A stretch of DNA of 42,507 nt from Phoronis australis (GCA_002633005.1 NMRA01000173.1:705269-747775); one strand, 5' to 3'. Positions 11,512 through 41,365 are shown, counted from the first letter of the stretch. A program made the numbers and translations. The notes: generated by a model not told the origin, from the letters alone.

Positions 11512-13070
11512 ACGGTCAGAAGCTGAGGACACTTGTGCGTAATACGATTAAGAAATATGCAAAAAGCGCAAAAATACCTCTACTGCCACAGGTCGTGGGT
11601 CGTGGGTCGAGGGGTGTGGGGTCGAGGGGTTCTTATTACAATCCCCCGTTTAGCAGGCTTTGAAAGGAGTTTTCATATTTTCCTCCAAATTTTTTAAGGT
11701 TGTCGAAGGTTACAGACCATTATTTTGTTTCAGAAAACTTAACGGGAAAGTCGTTAGTATATCTGTTAATAGGTTAAAATCAGGTTTGTCATTCTTTTAA
11801 CTATGCACGAGACGATAGAAATGTAACATAAACTGCCATGCAGACATCCACGTCTTGTTTTTGCAGTAACTGAGCAAGCATGTCGAATGAGCCACGCAGA
11901 CTGTATACTGATAGCCAGTCCTAAGGTTTGCTCACTGTAAGTGATGCAAACACAAGATGCAGGCCTTTTAATCGAACATTTGCGTCATCTTTGTATTTAC
12001 TGCATGCGTAGTTAACAACAGACAGATTTCGGGGATTAAGGCGGCTAAAACTCGTATTAACATGTCCTATAGTGAAAAATTACGATCCTTGATCCAAGTA
12101 CGAAAATCCCCAATGCCGCGTGTTCTTGAATTCCCTAGGAACAACTAGGGATTCACGCGCGCACCCAGGAGGGCTCGGGGGTGGGCTCGAACGAGCGCCC
12201 CATTTGGGGAAGTGGGCAAAAAGTTCCGCATCAGAGAAACAAAAACTAGAAAAAAAAGTAGAAAACGAGACAAAAGTCCACTTAAAAGGCAGGAAATACA
12301 AAAATTCAGTGAATGCACAAATCATAGTTCTGAAGGTACGCCGTAACTTTTAGTAAAAGGTCCACANCCCCCCCCATTGCGGGCTGGGTTCGCGCATGGG
12401 ATCGGATTTTCCACTGAGATCTTGATTAAAATTGTGTGAAGCATGTCGGCGTGTTTGGCGGTACATCAGCGAAAGGCACCATATGTGATGTAGCATCATT
12501 GATTGCTGTCTGGTTTATTTAGGCAGTGCTGTGACAACAATAGTTTTGGATTCTGCAAGTATGCACCACGCCTTTTGCAAGTATGCACCACGCCTTTTTT
12601 CCCATCTTTCTATCCAGGCTTTTAAAACTTATTGGATCATCTTGCTGTCCCTCTCAAAGAACACGGTTTTATGATTTCAGTCAGAAATTTGTCAAATCCT
12701 TTGTTTGCATGTCATTTTATAAATAGAAATGTTGGATAAATTGTTTTCATTTTTTTAAAGCGGGTATATTTAAAGGTCGGTTCTAGTTCATGTTTCATTC
12801 GAAAGATCCACCGAATTACAAAATCTTGGTGTTAAGTAACTTATCCATGCCAGCATTTTTCATTTACAATTTGTTATTTATGAAAGGTTTTAGTGAGAAA
12901 TTGCCGCCACTGCTGAACTGTAATTAGTCATCTTTAAATGGTTGTAAACTTGATTATCAACCCAAACCCTACTGAAACGGTTACGTAATACAAAAACGTA
13001 ATTTATGCAGGTAGAGGGAGCTGTACAAAACACAAAATCGATCGTTAGGTCTAAAAATTTTGTATTTTAC
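11512..13070. other. Intergenic DNA with minor repeats and one N
   Basis: It contains a G-rich patch of short GGG runs (about 11590-11632, possible G-quadruplex), a 22-bp direct duplication (GCAAGTATGCACCACGCC at about 12557 and 12579), and an N at 12367 within a C run. The string ending at about 12399 (GCTGGGTTCGCGCATG) resembles the right end of the 14275-14460 repeat. No coding feature. Confidence 0.4.
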
Positions 13071-13079
13071 ATAGGCGAA

Positions 13080-13225
13080 TCCATGGGGCTCAAGGGGTCC
13101 GGACAACCCTTTTTGCTTGATTTTAGTGACATCAAATCCAGAATTTTCAAATTGTTGACTTGGACCCCCCTTCTAAAAATCCTTGATCTGACCCCCTTTT
13201 AAAATGCCTGCATCCGCCCCCGTTT
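13080..13225. repeat. Poly-G/poly-C MITE-like repeat, copy A
   Basis: It begins GAATCCATGGGG and ends with C runs and GCATCCGCCCCCG, an arrangement of a degenerate inverted repeat with G-rich left and C-rich right ends. The ends resemble those of 14908-15055. Confidence 0.5.
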
Positions 13226-14064
13226 TATTAGCATTTGACAACAAATCTTAAGTAGAGCATTTGTCTTTCATGACGGACATTGGCAGAATCGTGGATCCAC
13301 AATCGTCAAATCGGAAAAATCCACTTCCATTCGAGACATTTGTCCAACTTTTGTTGGCATGCTGGTATTACTTGCAATGAACAGCTGAAAATCCATGGCA
13401 ATAAAAACTGAAGAATTGACTTGTGGTTATTTTTTTGCCTTTTCGAGCAAAGTACAGGTCTTCAGTAGAGACTTAAACACTAAAGGTACATTTTGTTCGA
13501 ATTCGGTCGTTTACTCTCAGACATAAAATCCGTTTTGTAATATACAATATCGTGATAGGATTCTAGTTCCGTTACCATCGAAACCACCAGCGTCTGGAGA
13601 AAACACCCCAGAGACAGTTTATAGGGTTTGGCCAACCTTACAATATTAAATTCGAAAATGACGCATATGCGCATTGGATCAGAAAAATAACCCTATCACA
13701 ATAACATGAGACTCAATGTCATGGGAGCAAAACGGCTAATTCGATTCGTGTTTTAGCCGGCGAAACGGCTTTGTGTCGTTCAGTAACTGGGAAGAAAGAC
13801 GTACACTGTAGCTCAGTAACTGCAACATCACCCATAACAATTTTCGGATGCACATTTTTTCGTAATAGGAAGAAGACTTGTGGAAACACGTCCGGTTGTA
13901 TGTGTGCATTGGTTAAGTACTCCTTCAGTTGGTGACTGAGTGGGGAGCGAAATTCGTATTGTAATGTAAACACCGTTCAATAAAATTTGGTGCTAAAACT
14001 TGTGTATACTGTACAAATAAGTCTGTGGATTGTAATAGGACTATAGGTCGGCGAATAGAAAATC
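13226..14064. other. Intergenic DNA, nothing recognised
   Basis: Short open frames of up to 84 codons on the minus strand (13719-13973) have no recognisable motif and no convincing splice or start context. Confidence 0.35.
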
Positions 14065-14194
14065 TTTCGTGTCCCCAGCCTGTTCGACGCCCTCGGCCAC
14101 TTTGTGTCCCCAGCCTGTTCCACCCCCTCACTCACGTTGTGTCCTCCCGCCAGTTTCACGCCTTCAACCACTTTGTTTCCCCAAGCCAGTTCNG
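14065..14194. repeat. Minisatellite, 35-bp unit, 4 copies
   Basis: TGT(G/T)TCC recurs at a 35-bp step (about 14070, 14105, 14140, 14175), followed each time by a C-rich stretch and CAG or CCAG. An N at 14193 ends the array. Confidence 0.8.
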
Positions 14195-14274
14195 TATTGA
14201 AGTGTTCTAAATCATTTTTCTCTTTTTCATTTGTATAATGATAACATTTTAATATTCCCATTTATTACAACCAG

Positions 14275-14460
14275 TAGCAGATTCAGAGGGGGCCATGAGG
14301 GCCATGACACAAAAGTACACAAAGGACACAGGAAAACGGCACAGATGCACAATTCGTAGGCCTGAACCTAGTCCTCGTTGATTTTATTCGGTAAAATGTT
14401 CTCATCCCAAGAAATTCGAGCCTCCCCTCCCCTATAATTTAAGCTGGGTGCGCCCATGTT
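14275..14460. repeat. Poly-G/poly-C MITE-like repeat, copy B
   Basis: Starts AGTAGCAGATTCAGAGGGGG and ends in CTCCCCTCCCC, then GCTGGGTGCGCCCATG: G-rich left and C-rich right ends as in copies A and C. No coding capacity. Confidence 0.5.
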
Positions 14461-14907
14461 ACTGAAAATATTGCCTTTCGTTATCCCGTAGGATTCACAA
14501 AGGTTTGTAGGTGATACTCAAACATTGAGTTATTTTTAGAAATGCCATTGCTTGAGAGAACGCTTGTCGGCCGTCCCGCCGGTTTCCGGCTGTAGCGCGC
14601 AGCTTAGAAAACTCTAAAAAAAGTTACTCAGCTACTTTGAAATTTGAACGCACATTAGCCGAGTACAGAGATTTCATCGCTTTACTTCTCTCCGAGCCAG
14701 TTCTAAACGTCGCCTTGTCTTTACGCTGAAATTTTCCTCCGCGATGATTCTACGCTTCAAACACTCCCTGACGCCTTGCTGTATGCGAGCTACCTAATTT
14801 TATAAGCACCTCCTCGTGATGGTCACAACAACTCATTTCTCTGACTCCCGGCCGGCAAGTGTGCAAAAAAAACCATTAATTGGTCCAGTCTCATAAAGTT
14901 TACGTAA
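14461..14907. other. Intergenic DNA, nothing recognised
   Basis: No open frame, RNA gene or repeat that I can support. Confidence 0.35.
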
Positions 14908-15055
14908 GCAGTGGCGGAATTAGGGGGGAGGGGGCAAGAGGGCCATGCCCCCCTCTAAAATTCTCCCAGATTCCATTTGGCAGCTCGAAGGTACGAATGT
15001 CTGCCCTGCCGCCCCCCCCCCAACTCAAAATCCAAAATCCGCCCCTGATAACTGT
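14908..15055. repeat. Poly-G/poly-C MITE-like repeat, copy C
   Basis: Starts AGTGGCGGAATTAGGGGGGA and ends AAATCCGCCCCTGAT; the tips are inverted copies (GGCGGAATT against AATCCGCC). The interior has long G and C runs. This is the cleanest of the three copies. Confidence 0.65.
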
Positions 15056-15127
15056 GTGTTTATTGTCTAATATATAATGCTCACTGCGGTTTCCTGGAAG
15101 TGCTGATTTTGACTAGAAAAACCACTA

Positions 15128-15141
15128 GTTACCATGGCAAC
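15128..15141 (+). promoter_or_regulatory. Consensus X-box (RFX factor site)
   Basis: GTTACCATGGCAAC matches the palindromic RFX-factor X-box consensus (GTTNCCATGGNAAC) at every fixed base. It lies 91 bp before an ATG at 15232. RFX sites of this kind mark promoters of cilia genes in animals; here the downstream gene is uncertain, so function is inferred. Confidence 0.5.
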
Positions 15142-15231
15142 GGTGCATATGTCAGCTTTACAACACCCCCCTCCTCCCATTTTCAGGGAGAAGTTGCTTT
15201 ATCTAGTTTGAGCTTGTTTGCCAGCCTTTAA

Positions 15232-15480
15232 CATGACTGCCAGCAAACCTAATATTGCTGAGTTTGGCCGACAAAGTTCCAAAAAACGGCCGTCATAGCA
15301 AACATGTTCATTTGTCGGACTTATTGTTTGAGCTGTATACAGTGCTGCCGAAGCCAGTCAACCAGTCTTCACTTATTACCACACCGAAAGTTAGCACCCC
15401 CAGTGAAAACACCGTAAAACCAATCGTATCCTTTGAAGACTTTGAATCATCACAGAATTTCTATTTTGAGTGCTATTACT
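15232..15480 (+). pseudogene. Small frameshifted open unit downstream of the X-box
   Basis: An ATG at 15232 opens a 21-codon frame (MTASKPNIAEFG, then KKRPS) ending in TAG. An overlapping second frame (15255-15480) reads on for 75 codons with a protein-like composition, including HLSDLLFELYTVLPKP and SFEDFESSQNFYFECYY, to a TAA. Read together they suggest one short protein broken by a single frameshift, or two exons whose junction I cannot find. An AATAAA follows at 15714-15719. The family is not recognised. It could be a processed pseudogene, a cilia-gene first exon, or chance. Confidence 0.25.
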
Positions 15481-15719
15481 AACCTAAGAAGCCATCGCAG
15501 TCATGATGATTATGTTACGACTTGAATCGAGAGCGTGTCGATCCATCAACTCTCTTGTCGACTTAGTCGACAGTTAATTATTCTGTAATGGCTTCAACAA
15601 TGTGGTGTTAATACTTGAATTGAATCATAACTGGGTCAACGAGGACATTCACTTAGTCAGTCCAAAGTCTGTAAAAAGCAATTTTATGTAGTGGAATGTA
15701 ATAAGAACAAATCAATAAA

Positions 15720-16126
15720 AATACGACAATATTTTTTTATAAACGTTGATTATCTTTCCTAATGCCGTGATCTACATTTTCTATTCTTGTTACCATCAGC
15801 TCAAGCTACACAGACCTAGTTTCGCACGCGACAAGCAGACGGATCGTAGATACAGCGACCTTGTTATTGTTCCTTTTAGTCATCTGCCCCGAACATTCAT
15901 AGTAACGGCCAGGCTATGCTGTCGTATTTTGCTACCAATTTTGGATGCGCGCAAATTAGGACGGAGAAGGAACACGGAGAAGACTGCAATACCTCCGAAT
16001 ATCGGTGTTCGTTTACTTTTAAAAGATTCGCCATATTCAATACGCACACAAACTTTTATGGAGGGAAAGTCACGAGCATTATTTAATGCTTCCGGTATCC
16101 GCCTTGGTGGACATAATTTTAAATAG
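15720..16126. other. Intergenic DNA with an unexplained long open frame
   Basis: A plus-strand frame stays open from 15746 to 16126 (126 codons), but its first in-frame codon is TTG. It has no recognised motif and ends where the dispersed repeat begins. I see no coding evidence beyond length. Confidence 0.3.
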
Positions 16127-16870
16127 GCATGGAATGCGAAAGATCATCAACAATATCCTTTAAACAATTCCTGACGAAAGTACCATCTCGTAACGTCTAT
16201 TACAGAGTTATTCACTTTCCACTGTGAGGGAATTTCCAGAAAAAATCACATTCACGACTTTTGACATACGCGCGAAGGAAAAATTCTATGGTCACCACAG
16301 AATTTCTAATATCTCCAACTTTTGATAAATGCGCGCATGCGCTCAGTCATCTGACAAACAGCTGAGTGATAAGATGGATATTAAGGACGGCAGACTATCA
16401 TGTGTGACCGCGCTCCGAATATGAGGTCGGCAGCACATTGTGAGGCAAGCCAGTGAAGCGATTTTCCAAAAACAATTCCAAGTGCATTTTAGAAAATATT
16501 TAAATACTAGATACCTTTACAACTAATTTTAAACAATTAGGACTTACATAAACTGACTGACTGCTGCTTGAAGTCGCCATTGTTTTGTTTACATCAAAGC
16601 TCAAAGGTCACATTTTCCAAATAAGGAAATGTGTTACGTCTGTCTTGCTATAGGCCTACCAAAAGAGACGTGCTTTGCCTTGTGAGAGAAAATTTGAAGA
16701 AGTGACAGGCAGATGACACATCGTTTGAAATTAAAAGAAAAATTCTTTGAAATCAACAGAATTTCTAACTCTTTACGAGCAAACCTGATAAAAAATACCT
16801 GGTGAGCAGGTTGAATTCTGTTTCAGTGTCAGAAAACCACTTTGAATAATGCAGTTTAGTCTGTTTTTCG
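16127..16870 (+). repeat. Dispersed repeat, copy 2 (direct partner at 3765-4270)
   Basis: Aligns with 3765-4270 from GGCATGGAATGCGAAAG to the AGCAGGTTGAATTCTG region. About 220 bases (roughly 16345-16565) are present only here. The two copies differ enough to be old insertions. Confidence 0.7.
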
Positions 16871-17706
16871 CGTTCTATGTCTCTTTAATTAAAAAGTCTC
16901 TAGAACACATCAACGAATGAGTACTCGACTGATAGGCGTGAAATGATAACCTTGTAGATGACTATGATTGACGATATTTATGAAACCTTAATATTACTGA
17001 ACAACGAGTAGCAATAATTCTGCATTTCTATCATACCAGCAGTCAAGTTGTTCAAGGCATAACAGAGTCCTATGCTAACATCGCTTTTAAACCGTCGTCA
17101 TTTTAGGTGCGCTCGTTGATATTATATGTTGATAGTTATTTGCTTTATTCTGTTATTTTACTAATAAAGTTAAAGAGCAGCGATCAAAACGTCATAACAA
17201 CTCAAGAGGTGCGAGTAGAACATAACGCGATGACGTTGTAATCGCGACTTCACACTGGGATTAGTGTACAAAGAGCAATTTTTTGTACACCGCAGACTGC
17301 TCAGATTATGAAGAACGTCATGTGCAAAACTAAAAACTAAATAAGATAGTACCATGACAACATTACGTGCTAATCACTTTTATGGAGTCTGAATCAAGTT
17401 GTTTCCAGGGGGCTTTCTGCTTAGAGTTCAGTGACTAATTATCATTAACAGGTACACACTGGGTTAATCTAGCGTTACACCTGGTTGTAAGTTTATCGGG
17501 GGCTTGTAATCTCGTGGTGCCAATTTTTTTCTTGTTTTATTGTCATTGTGGAATACGCGTGAATAGAACAGGAATATCTTTCAAAAAGAATTTCTGACAA
17601 ACCGTTTGCAATTCAGTTGTTATACCATGAGATGAAGAAGAATCAAATTATATCGATAACCGCTCGTCTTCATAAAAACATAGTAAACATCTGTCGATCA
17701 TAATTC
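16871..17706. other. Intergenic DNA, nothing recognised
   Basis: AT-rich sequence with only short open frames. It lies beyond the 3' end of the minus-strand kinase gene. Confidence 0.4.
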
Positions 17707-17712
17707 TTTATT
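17707..17712 (-). terminator. Probable poly(A) signal of the kinase gene
   Basis: AATAAA on the minus strand, about 215 bases after the kinase stop codon; the first canonical signal I see in that direction. Confidence 0.5.
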
Positions 17713-17926
17713 TCTTATCACTCAAATTTCAGCCCAGCCCAAATGTTTTCGTTCACGTTCTTGCTCTTGTTAGGCATGGTGATGCGATGCCGTGAATACG
17801 CTAACAGAGTCGAAGATGACCCAGAGAACCCAGTCCTTAATCTGTGTGAAATGTAGTTTGTTCAACGGCGGAGTTCTTGATAATCGCAACAATCCACGTA
17901 ATACAGCGCACAAGGAAGACAACATG

Positions 17927-18892
17927 TCAGATTTTGCTTGCTTCCAATGCTTCAATCACAGGCCTAAATGCTTTCGCAGTTTCTGCCTGCTCAATAGCTG
18001 CATCAAGTGACTTAATTTGCAGACTATCTCGAATCCGGACCAAACACTCAATCAAAGCTTTTAGGTCCTTTTGTGAGACAGTCTGCTCCATGAAGTCAGC
18101 ATTTCCAAAATCCACTAAAAATGTTTCGTACTCGTTAAGTCTTTTTACGACCATAACATTAGACAATTTCAGGTCGTTGAACGACACGCTGTTGTTATTC
18201 AGTGTACTAATGTGGCGTGCAACATCTAACATTACACTGATCCAGAACTGCTCATCAAGTGTAACTCCTTCAGACTTCCTTAGCCGCTCTTCTTCAAGTA
18301 TCTCAGCTAGCTCCTCACCTCTCATGTCTTCACTTCCGACGTAATCCATAACGAAAGCCAACGACATGAACTCTTCACCTCCTTCTACCGGAAGCAAACC
18401 ATACAAATGGGGTCCGACGCCGTAAGCATTTGCGTGCGCCATCACAGCAGCCTCGTGGACGATAAAATCGATGTTGTGTCCCATTTTCAGAAAGGTCTTC
18501 ATAGCATAACACCGGCCTCTTTTCTCAACAAGATAGACTCTACCCACGAGGCCAATTCCCAGCAGTACCGGGTGGTAATTCTTCACAACAAAATTAAACA
18601 ATTCCCATTCGTCAACAATAGAGGGAGGGAAACGATAACGAGCAGACGGCAAGTCTTTCAAACACCTCGTCACTTCCTCAATAACTCTTTTCCTTGCCAC
18701 CCCTTTCAAACTTGGGTGAGAGCGGCTAATAACGTGCCCTCTATGACGAGAAGGAGGTTTGATTTTTGCTACGTCGACGTTCGAAATTTCGGTTATTGCT
18801 GTGTATGAGGGCAAAACGGACGATTCGCTTTTACAGCTTAACATTAGTTTAGATGTAGCCGCACCAGAACCCGCCGCGCTACTGCTCTTCAT
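17927..18892 (-). CDS. Atypical small protein kinase, single exon
   Basis: Complete 321-residue protein. I start it at the ATG 18890-18892 (MKSSSAAG); an in-frame TAG lies only nine codons upstream, so the 5' end is closed. Residues 1-100 are a low-complexity, Ser-rich and basic leader. The kinase fold follows: glycine-rich loop LGIGLVGRVYLV (111-122), AMK lysine K132, alpha-C glutamate E147, hinge near AFVMDYV (179-185), catalytic loop SFNDLKLSN (237-245; D240, K242, N245), and DFG (261-263). The His-Arg of HRD is Phe-Asn. No APE motif or long activation segment follows DFG; only about 60 residues remain, much as in Bud32- or lipopolysaccharide-kinase-like minimal kinases. Catalytic residues are kept, so activity is plausible; the substrate is unknown. 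It lies about 750 bp downstream of the PHKB poly(A) signal on the same strand. The orphan family is not named. Confidence 0.85.
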   Translation of the reverse strand: MKSSSAAGSGAATSKLMLSCKSESSVLPSYTAITEISNVDVAKIKPPSRHRGHVISRSHPSLKGVARKRVIEEVTRCLKDLPSARYRFPPSIVDEWELFNFVVKNYHPVLLGIGLVGRVYLVEKRGRCYAMKTFLKMGHNIDFIVHEAAVMAHANAYGVGPHLYGLLPVEGGEEFMSLAFVMDYVGSEDMRGEELAEILEEERLRKSEGVTLDEQFWISVMLDVARHISTLNNNSVSFNDLKLSNVMVVKRLNEYETFLVDFGNADFMEQTVSQKDLKALIECLVRIRDSLQIKSLDAAIEQAETAKAFRPVIEALEASKI

Positions 18893-19649
18893 GGCCAACA
18901 ACACATCAAATTTGAGCTAAAGGCTCTACCGAATAATGCAAAGGATCACGACACACTGCAGAGTAAAGTAATTTCATAAGCGTGAAGACAAAGACGCTTG
19001 TTTTCGAAACACGTCATTGATTGTCTTAAACAAGATTATCGAGCAATAACTAAAAGGACACTTCTCTGAAACAAAATAATGACCTGTAAGCATCTACAGC
19101 CTTCGAAAGCTAGTTGGAGCAAAGTTTAAAACCTCTTTAGAGTTTGCTAAACGGGCAAGCATCTTCAGCAATGATCCCAGCCACCGGTCCTATCAGTTTT
19201 GCTTACAGACAGGAGTATGAGGTGCAGTTTGTATGAAATAAAAGTGTGTCAAGTTTTGAGATCTCTTCAGGGGTAAGTATGAGGGGAACAATTCTAGCTC
19301 TTGGTATGAACAGAAGCAATACCTTTCACCTGAGGCCAGGTTTGACTATCACCCTAGATTTAGAGGGCAAGCTACCCTTTCATAATTGAAAATGTGACTG
19401 ACCTCTGTGTGGGTACGGTCTTCATTGATAAGAACATGCAGGAAAACATAATAACAAGAGACAGCAATTTACAATCACACATTGTGTATAAACACAGGAA
19501 ACAGCTAGTTGTGTATAAACTGGAAGGTATCGCCCACTGGTATTACAGTTCACGGCTCATCCAGCCATCAACAAAAGTACTGGTGAGTCTTGCTAAATCC
19601 CTAAAATCATTGAGTAAACAAAACGCAGTTTTTGCTTGAACAACAAAAC
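18893..19649. other. Intergenic spacer between PHKB and the kinase gene
   Basis: About 750 bp that must hold the kinase promoter (minus strand) and the PHKB cleavage region. No TATA box or other motif stands out. Confidence 0.4.
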
Positions 19650-19655
19650 TTTATT
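19650..19655 (-). terminator. Probable PHKB poly(A) signal
   Basis: AATAAA on the minus strand, 845 bases after the PHKB stop codon; the only canonical hexamer I noticed in the expected 3' UTR. Confidence 0.5.
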
Positions 19656-20499
19656 TAACATGAACAATACCAGTCAGACCCAACACAGGAGTGACAAAAA
19701 TATAACTTAGAGAAACATGCTGATGCATACAGGACTCGCAATATCAGTACCAGAATAACTTCTCCCACTCTGCTTCTAAACATACAAACAAAGGAGACAC
19801 CTGGTGGCTAAAACTTGGCATTAACCTTCAGTGAAACCAGAAGCTGCAGATCTCTGATCAGCTAATCTACATCTACAAACCAAATCTGGCAGCACACAAC
19901 AGTTAATAGCTAAGCATTTCATAAATAAGTAACAGTACTATGAAAGCTGCCATTAATTTATTTTCACAATGAAGTTACAGTCATTTGAAAAGACGCTAAC
20001 TAGTCGCATATGTGACAACTGTTCGTTTGAACACTGGAAACCCAGTGGCCTTGATTTTCATTATAGAGCCTAAACAATGTGCCTTAATACAGTTCTACAC
20101 TGAATTTGAAACAGTGAAGCCATTTGTTATAATTCAGTGAAAACACACATTTGCATGGTAAGCAACCTAATGCCATCAATCACATATCATGTAATGTCTC
20201 AAGTAGCAAAGACACCTCTAACAACACTACAACCAAACCACATTCCAAGGAGCCAAGTTCACAACATTTGCTCACTAATAACATTTTGTTACACAAGTCC
20301 CAAGTCTGCAATACTGAACAGTATGCAAGTTGATTAGGTTACATACAGACAACTTTGTAACAGTTGGTTATAACAAACGTTACAGACAAGTTCCTGGGAG
20401 GGTTCCCAGTAAGGTTATTCAACTAAGAGTCTCACTCCTCCATCGCATGTGGCTTGATAGTATTCTGGCCACACTATATTGAAGTAGTTGTCGAGTTCT
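19656..20499 (-). other. Probable PHKB 3' untranslated region
   Basis: Sequence between the TGA (20500-20502) and the poly(A) signal. Low-complexity, A- and C-rich on the plus strand; no introns, repeats or further coding sequence evident. Confidence 0.5.
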
Positions 20500-38714
<18,215 letters not shown>

Positions 38715-38801
38715 CTAGAACCAGATTTGTCATTGAAATTTCTAGAAAGAAAGAGGTTAGAGAGAGCCAGTGCAATACAGCGCCGTAAGCCAGAAACAGC
38801 G

Positions 38802-38873
38802 GGTGTGTTCAGGTGTGTTTGTGTGTTCAGGTGTGTTTGTGTGTTCGGGTGTGTTTGTGTGTTCAGGTGTGTT
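38802..38873. repeat. Minisatellite, 20-bp unit, about 3.5 copies
   Basis: GTGTGTTCAGGTGTGTTTGT repeated, with one GTTCGG variant. In the intron upstream of window exon 1. Confidence 0.9.
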
Positions 38874-39137
38874 TAAGATAAAGTTAATCATGCGCAGCAA
38901 GAATCTTAGTTTACACAGCAAATAAAGAGATCATTATGGTATTTGAACACACTTTGCTCCTATAAATCAACAACACACAAGATACTTTAGTAAAATATTA
39001 AGCAAGGTTTCGGCAAAGCTTCGGTAAACTAAAGTTCCCCTAAAGGGAAAGCACCACAAAACTGAAAAATTTTTACCACAGACTAATTAAACAAAAATAC
39101 TCAGGGCAAAACCAACAAAACATCCAAGCAATGCGAA

Positions 39138-39298
39138 GCCACATAACTCTGCAATGGGCCACATAACTTTGCAATGGGCTACATAACTTTGCAATAGGCC
39201 ACATAATTTTGCAATGGGCCACATAACTCATCAATGGGCCACATAACTCTGCAATGGGTCACATAACTCTGCAATGGGTCACATAACTCTGCAATGCA
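39138..39298. repeat. Minisatellite, 20-bp unit, 8 copies
   Basis: CACATAACT(C/T)TGCAATGGG repeats every 20 bp with scattered substitutions. Confidence 0.95.
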
Positions 39299-40199
39299 CA
39301 CTGAAGCAAGTCGTAATAGCAATGTTCCAAAACAAACTCTCCTTTTTGCACAGACTGAAGAACGCATGATTAATATGATTAATTTCAAGAAGCCCAAAGT
39401 AAGATATGTAGTTATTCGCATAACAGTAAACTTTCCATGATAAATGTAAAAGCTAAAACCAATTTGACGTAAAAAGTGATTAGTCCAGCAGTGGTGAGCT
39501 ATAGCAGGATAAGTGCTGAACAAATGCGCAAAATTAGGGAATTGTGGGTAGGTAACACACAATCCGAGTGATAAAGTGGTATTTCAGTATAAGGCATGTA
39601 CACTGAGAATGTTATCAACAGGACCAGAGACACTTTAACGGAGTCATGAAAACAGAAATGAGTAACATGACAGACACCCTATCACCTCTATAAGGGCCTA
39701 CATGTTTGAAGTAGTAACGATTGCTACAACTACTCTACTTGAAATTAAAAAGTTTCTATCTTTTTAAGCACACTTGTTGGAAAATTTGACCAAAAGAAAG
39801 AAAGTGATGACAGAGGAAGATATTTTCATACAAACCTTCGCAGACCAGTTCTGAAGATGAATGAAAACACAAGAGACTTTCATCATATCTAATTAGTGCT
39901 ACTTAAGTGCTAATTAAGTGAAGCCAAAGTCGCCAACTTCAAACACAAAATATTAAATCAAGACTGTGGTGATAAACTTTCCAATTAAAATGATCAATGC
40001 TTTCCCTTCAGAGCGTGGCATTATGATGTGTAATTAATCATGCTACCTGGTCGCAGAACAAAGATTCCATTCCAAAACATGAATTAAAACAACGCTTTTC
40101 AAAGATGGTGCTATAACAGGTTTTAATGCATGTAAACATGGAATATAACTTGTTTACACAACACATGATACTGGTACAGTAGTTCCTACTCTATTATCT

Positions 40200-40318
40200 C
40201 TATGGCCGCAGAGCACAACTTGTTCACATGACAAATATGCCCCCTGTGAAAGTAGCCTCTATGGCCACAGAGCACAACTTGTTCACATGACAAATATGCC
40301 CCATGTGAGAGTAGCTTC
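40200..40318. repeat. 59-bp tandem duplication
   Basis: CTATGGCC(G/A)CAGAGCACAAC recurs at 40200 and 40259, with four or five mismatches over the two copies. Confidence 0.9.
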
Positions 40319-41264
40319 TATTGTGGTGGATATATGACTTGAGGGATAAACGTCAAATGGAAACGAGACCGAAGCCAACCAACTCATGAGCTAAGCCACA
40401 AACACCATATGCACAACTCAGAAGAAATTCAGCAAACAGAACCAGCTCTCCTCAACTTTGGACAGATTTGTATTAACACAACACGCAGGTGCAAATTGTT
40501 CTACTATGAAACTTACTGCTGTTCATGAAGTGAAACAACTTGTTCTCCAACAGCCTACTTAACTTTCCACGTGACACTGTTGGCCAGCATGGCAACCATG
40601 TTTTGATAACACCAGTTCAATGGACACTTCAAGTATTGACACTGCCGTTGTATAACAACGAAGCAGGTAATAATCATTTACAGTTGTCCCACATTTTGAG
40701 AACAAGTTTTCTCCACTGAATAACGAGCATCAAACTGGTCTGTAAGGGACTATTGTTAACTAAACAGTACGGAATGCCAATATAAAAAACCAACAGCAGT
40801 CACCGACAACCTTGTATTCCCATTAGTGAAGCGGGTTTGCAAGAAAGCAGCTTTAAGTTATGTAGGACCTTATTAACGAGTCTCTATTTAGCCAGATATC
40901 CACAAAACTATAACATTCCTACTCAAATATACTTTTTCAGAAAGTATAAAGCCAGTAAAATTTGATTTTCGACTTTTTACGACTTTGAATTGTGTCACGT
41001 GGTCATGTCATTTTAGTAAATTTAGCAAACAGGAAAGATACATTGAGAAAAACAACATCAATAACATGACCAAATTTCATTTGGTGTAACTATTCAAGAT
41101 GACATCTCAAAAAGTTGTTAGTTTTCTAAATTAACACTTCATTTTTGTTTTTTGCAACTTGATTTTTTTAAGAAAATCATAAGTTCTACTTTTTGGTAGC
41201 CCCTCAGGTAAAAGTGAAATGTTTTAAAGACAATTGCTAACAGCATTTTGAAGAACAGTGCATA

Positions 41265-41365
41265 AAGCACACAGTAGTATTGGAAAGTTTTGCATGAATC
41301 TGATCAGCCATTTTTGAGTTAGCCAAATTTGGACATTTTTGTAGGGTCCTACACAACCTTAAAAG
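41265..41365. repeat. Dispersed repeat similar to 25305-25400
   Basis: AATCTGATCAGCCATTT and ACATTTTT..AGGGTCCT occur in the same order and spacing at both places. Old, diverged copies of an unnamed repeat. Confidence 0.5.

Noticed and set aside
15746-16126. 126-codon plus-strand open frame
   Set aside because: It starts at a non-ATG codon, has no recognised motif and runs into a dispersed repeat.
17792-18808. Plus-strand open frames up to 155 codons
   Set aside because: They are antisense to the kinase gene, which has clear motifs on the minus strand.
18893-18904. Four-codon upstream extension of the kinase frame beginning GTG
   Set aside because: A eukaryotic gene should start at ATG; the ATG at 18890-18892 is the first in frame after an upstream TAG.
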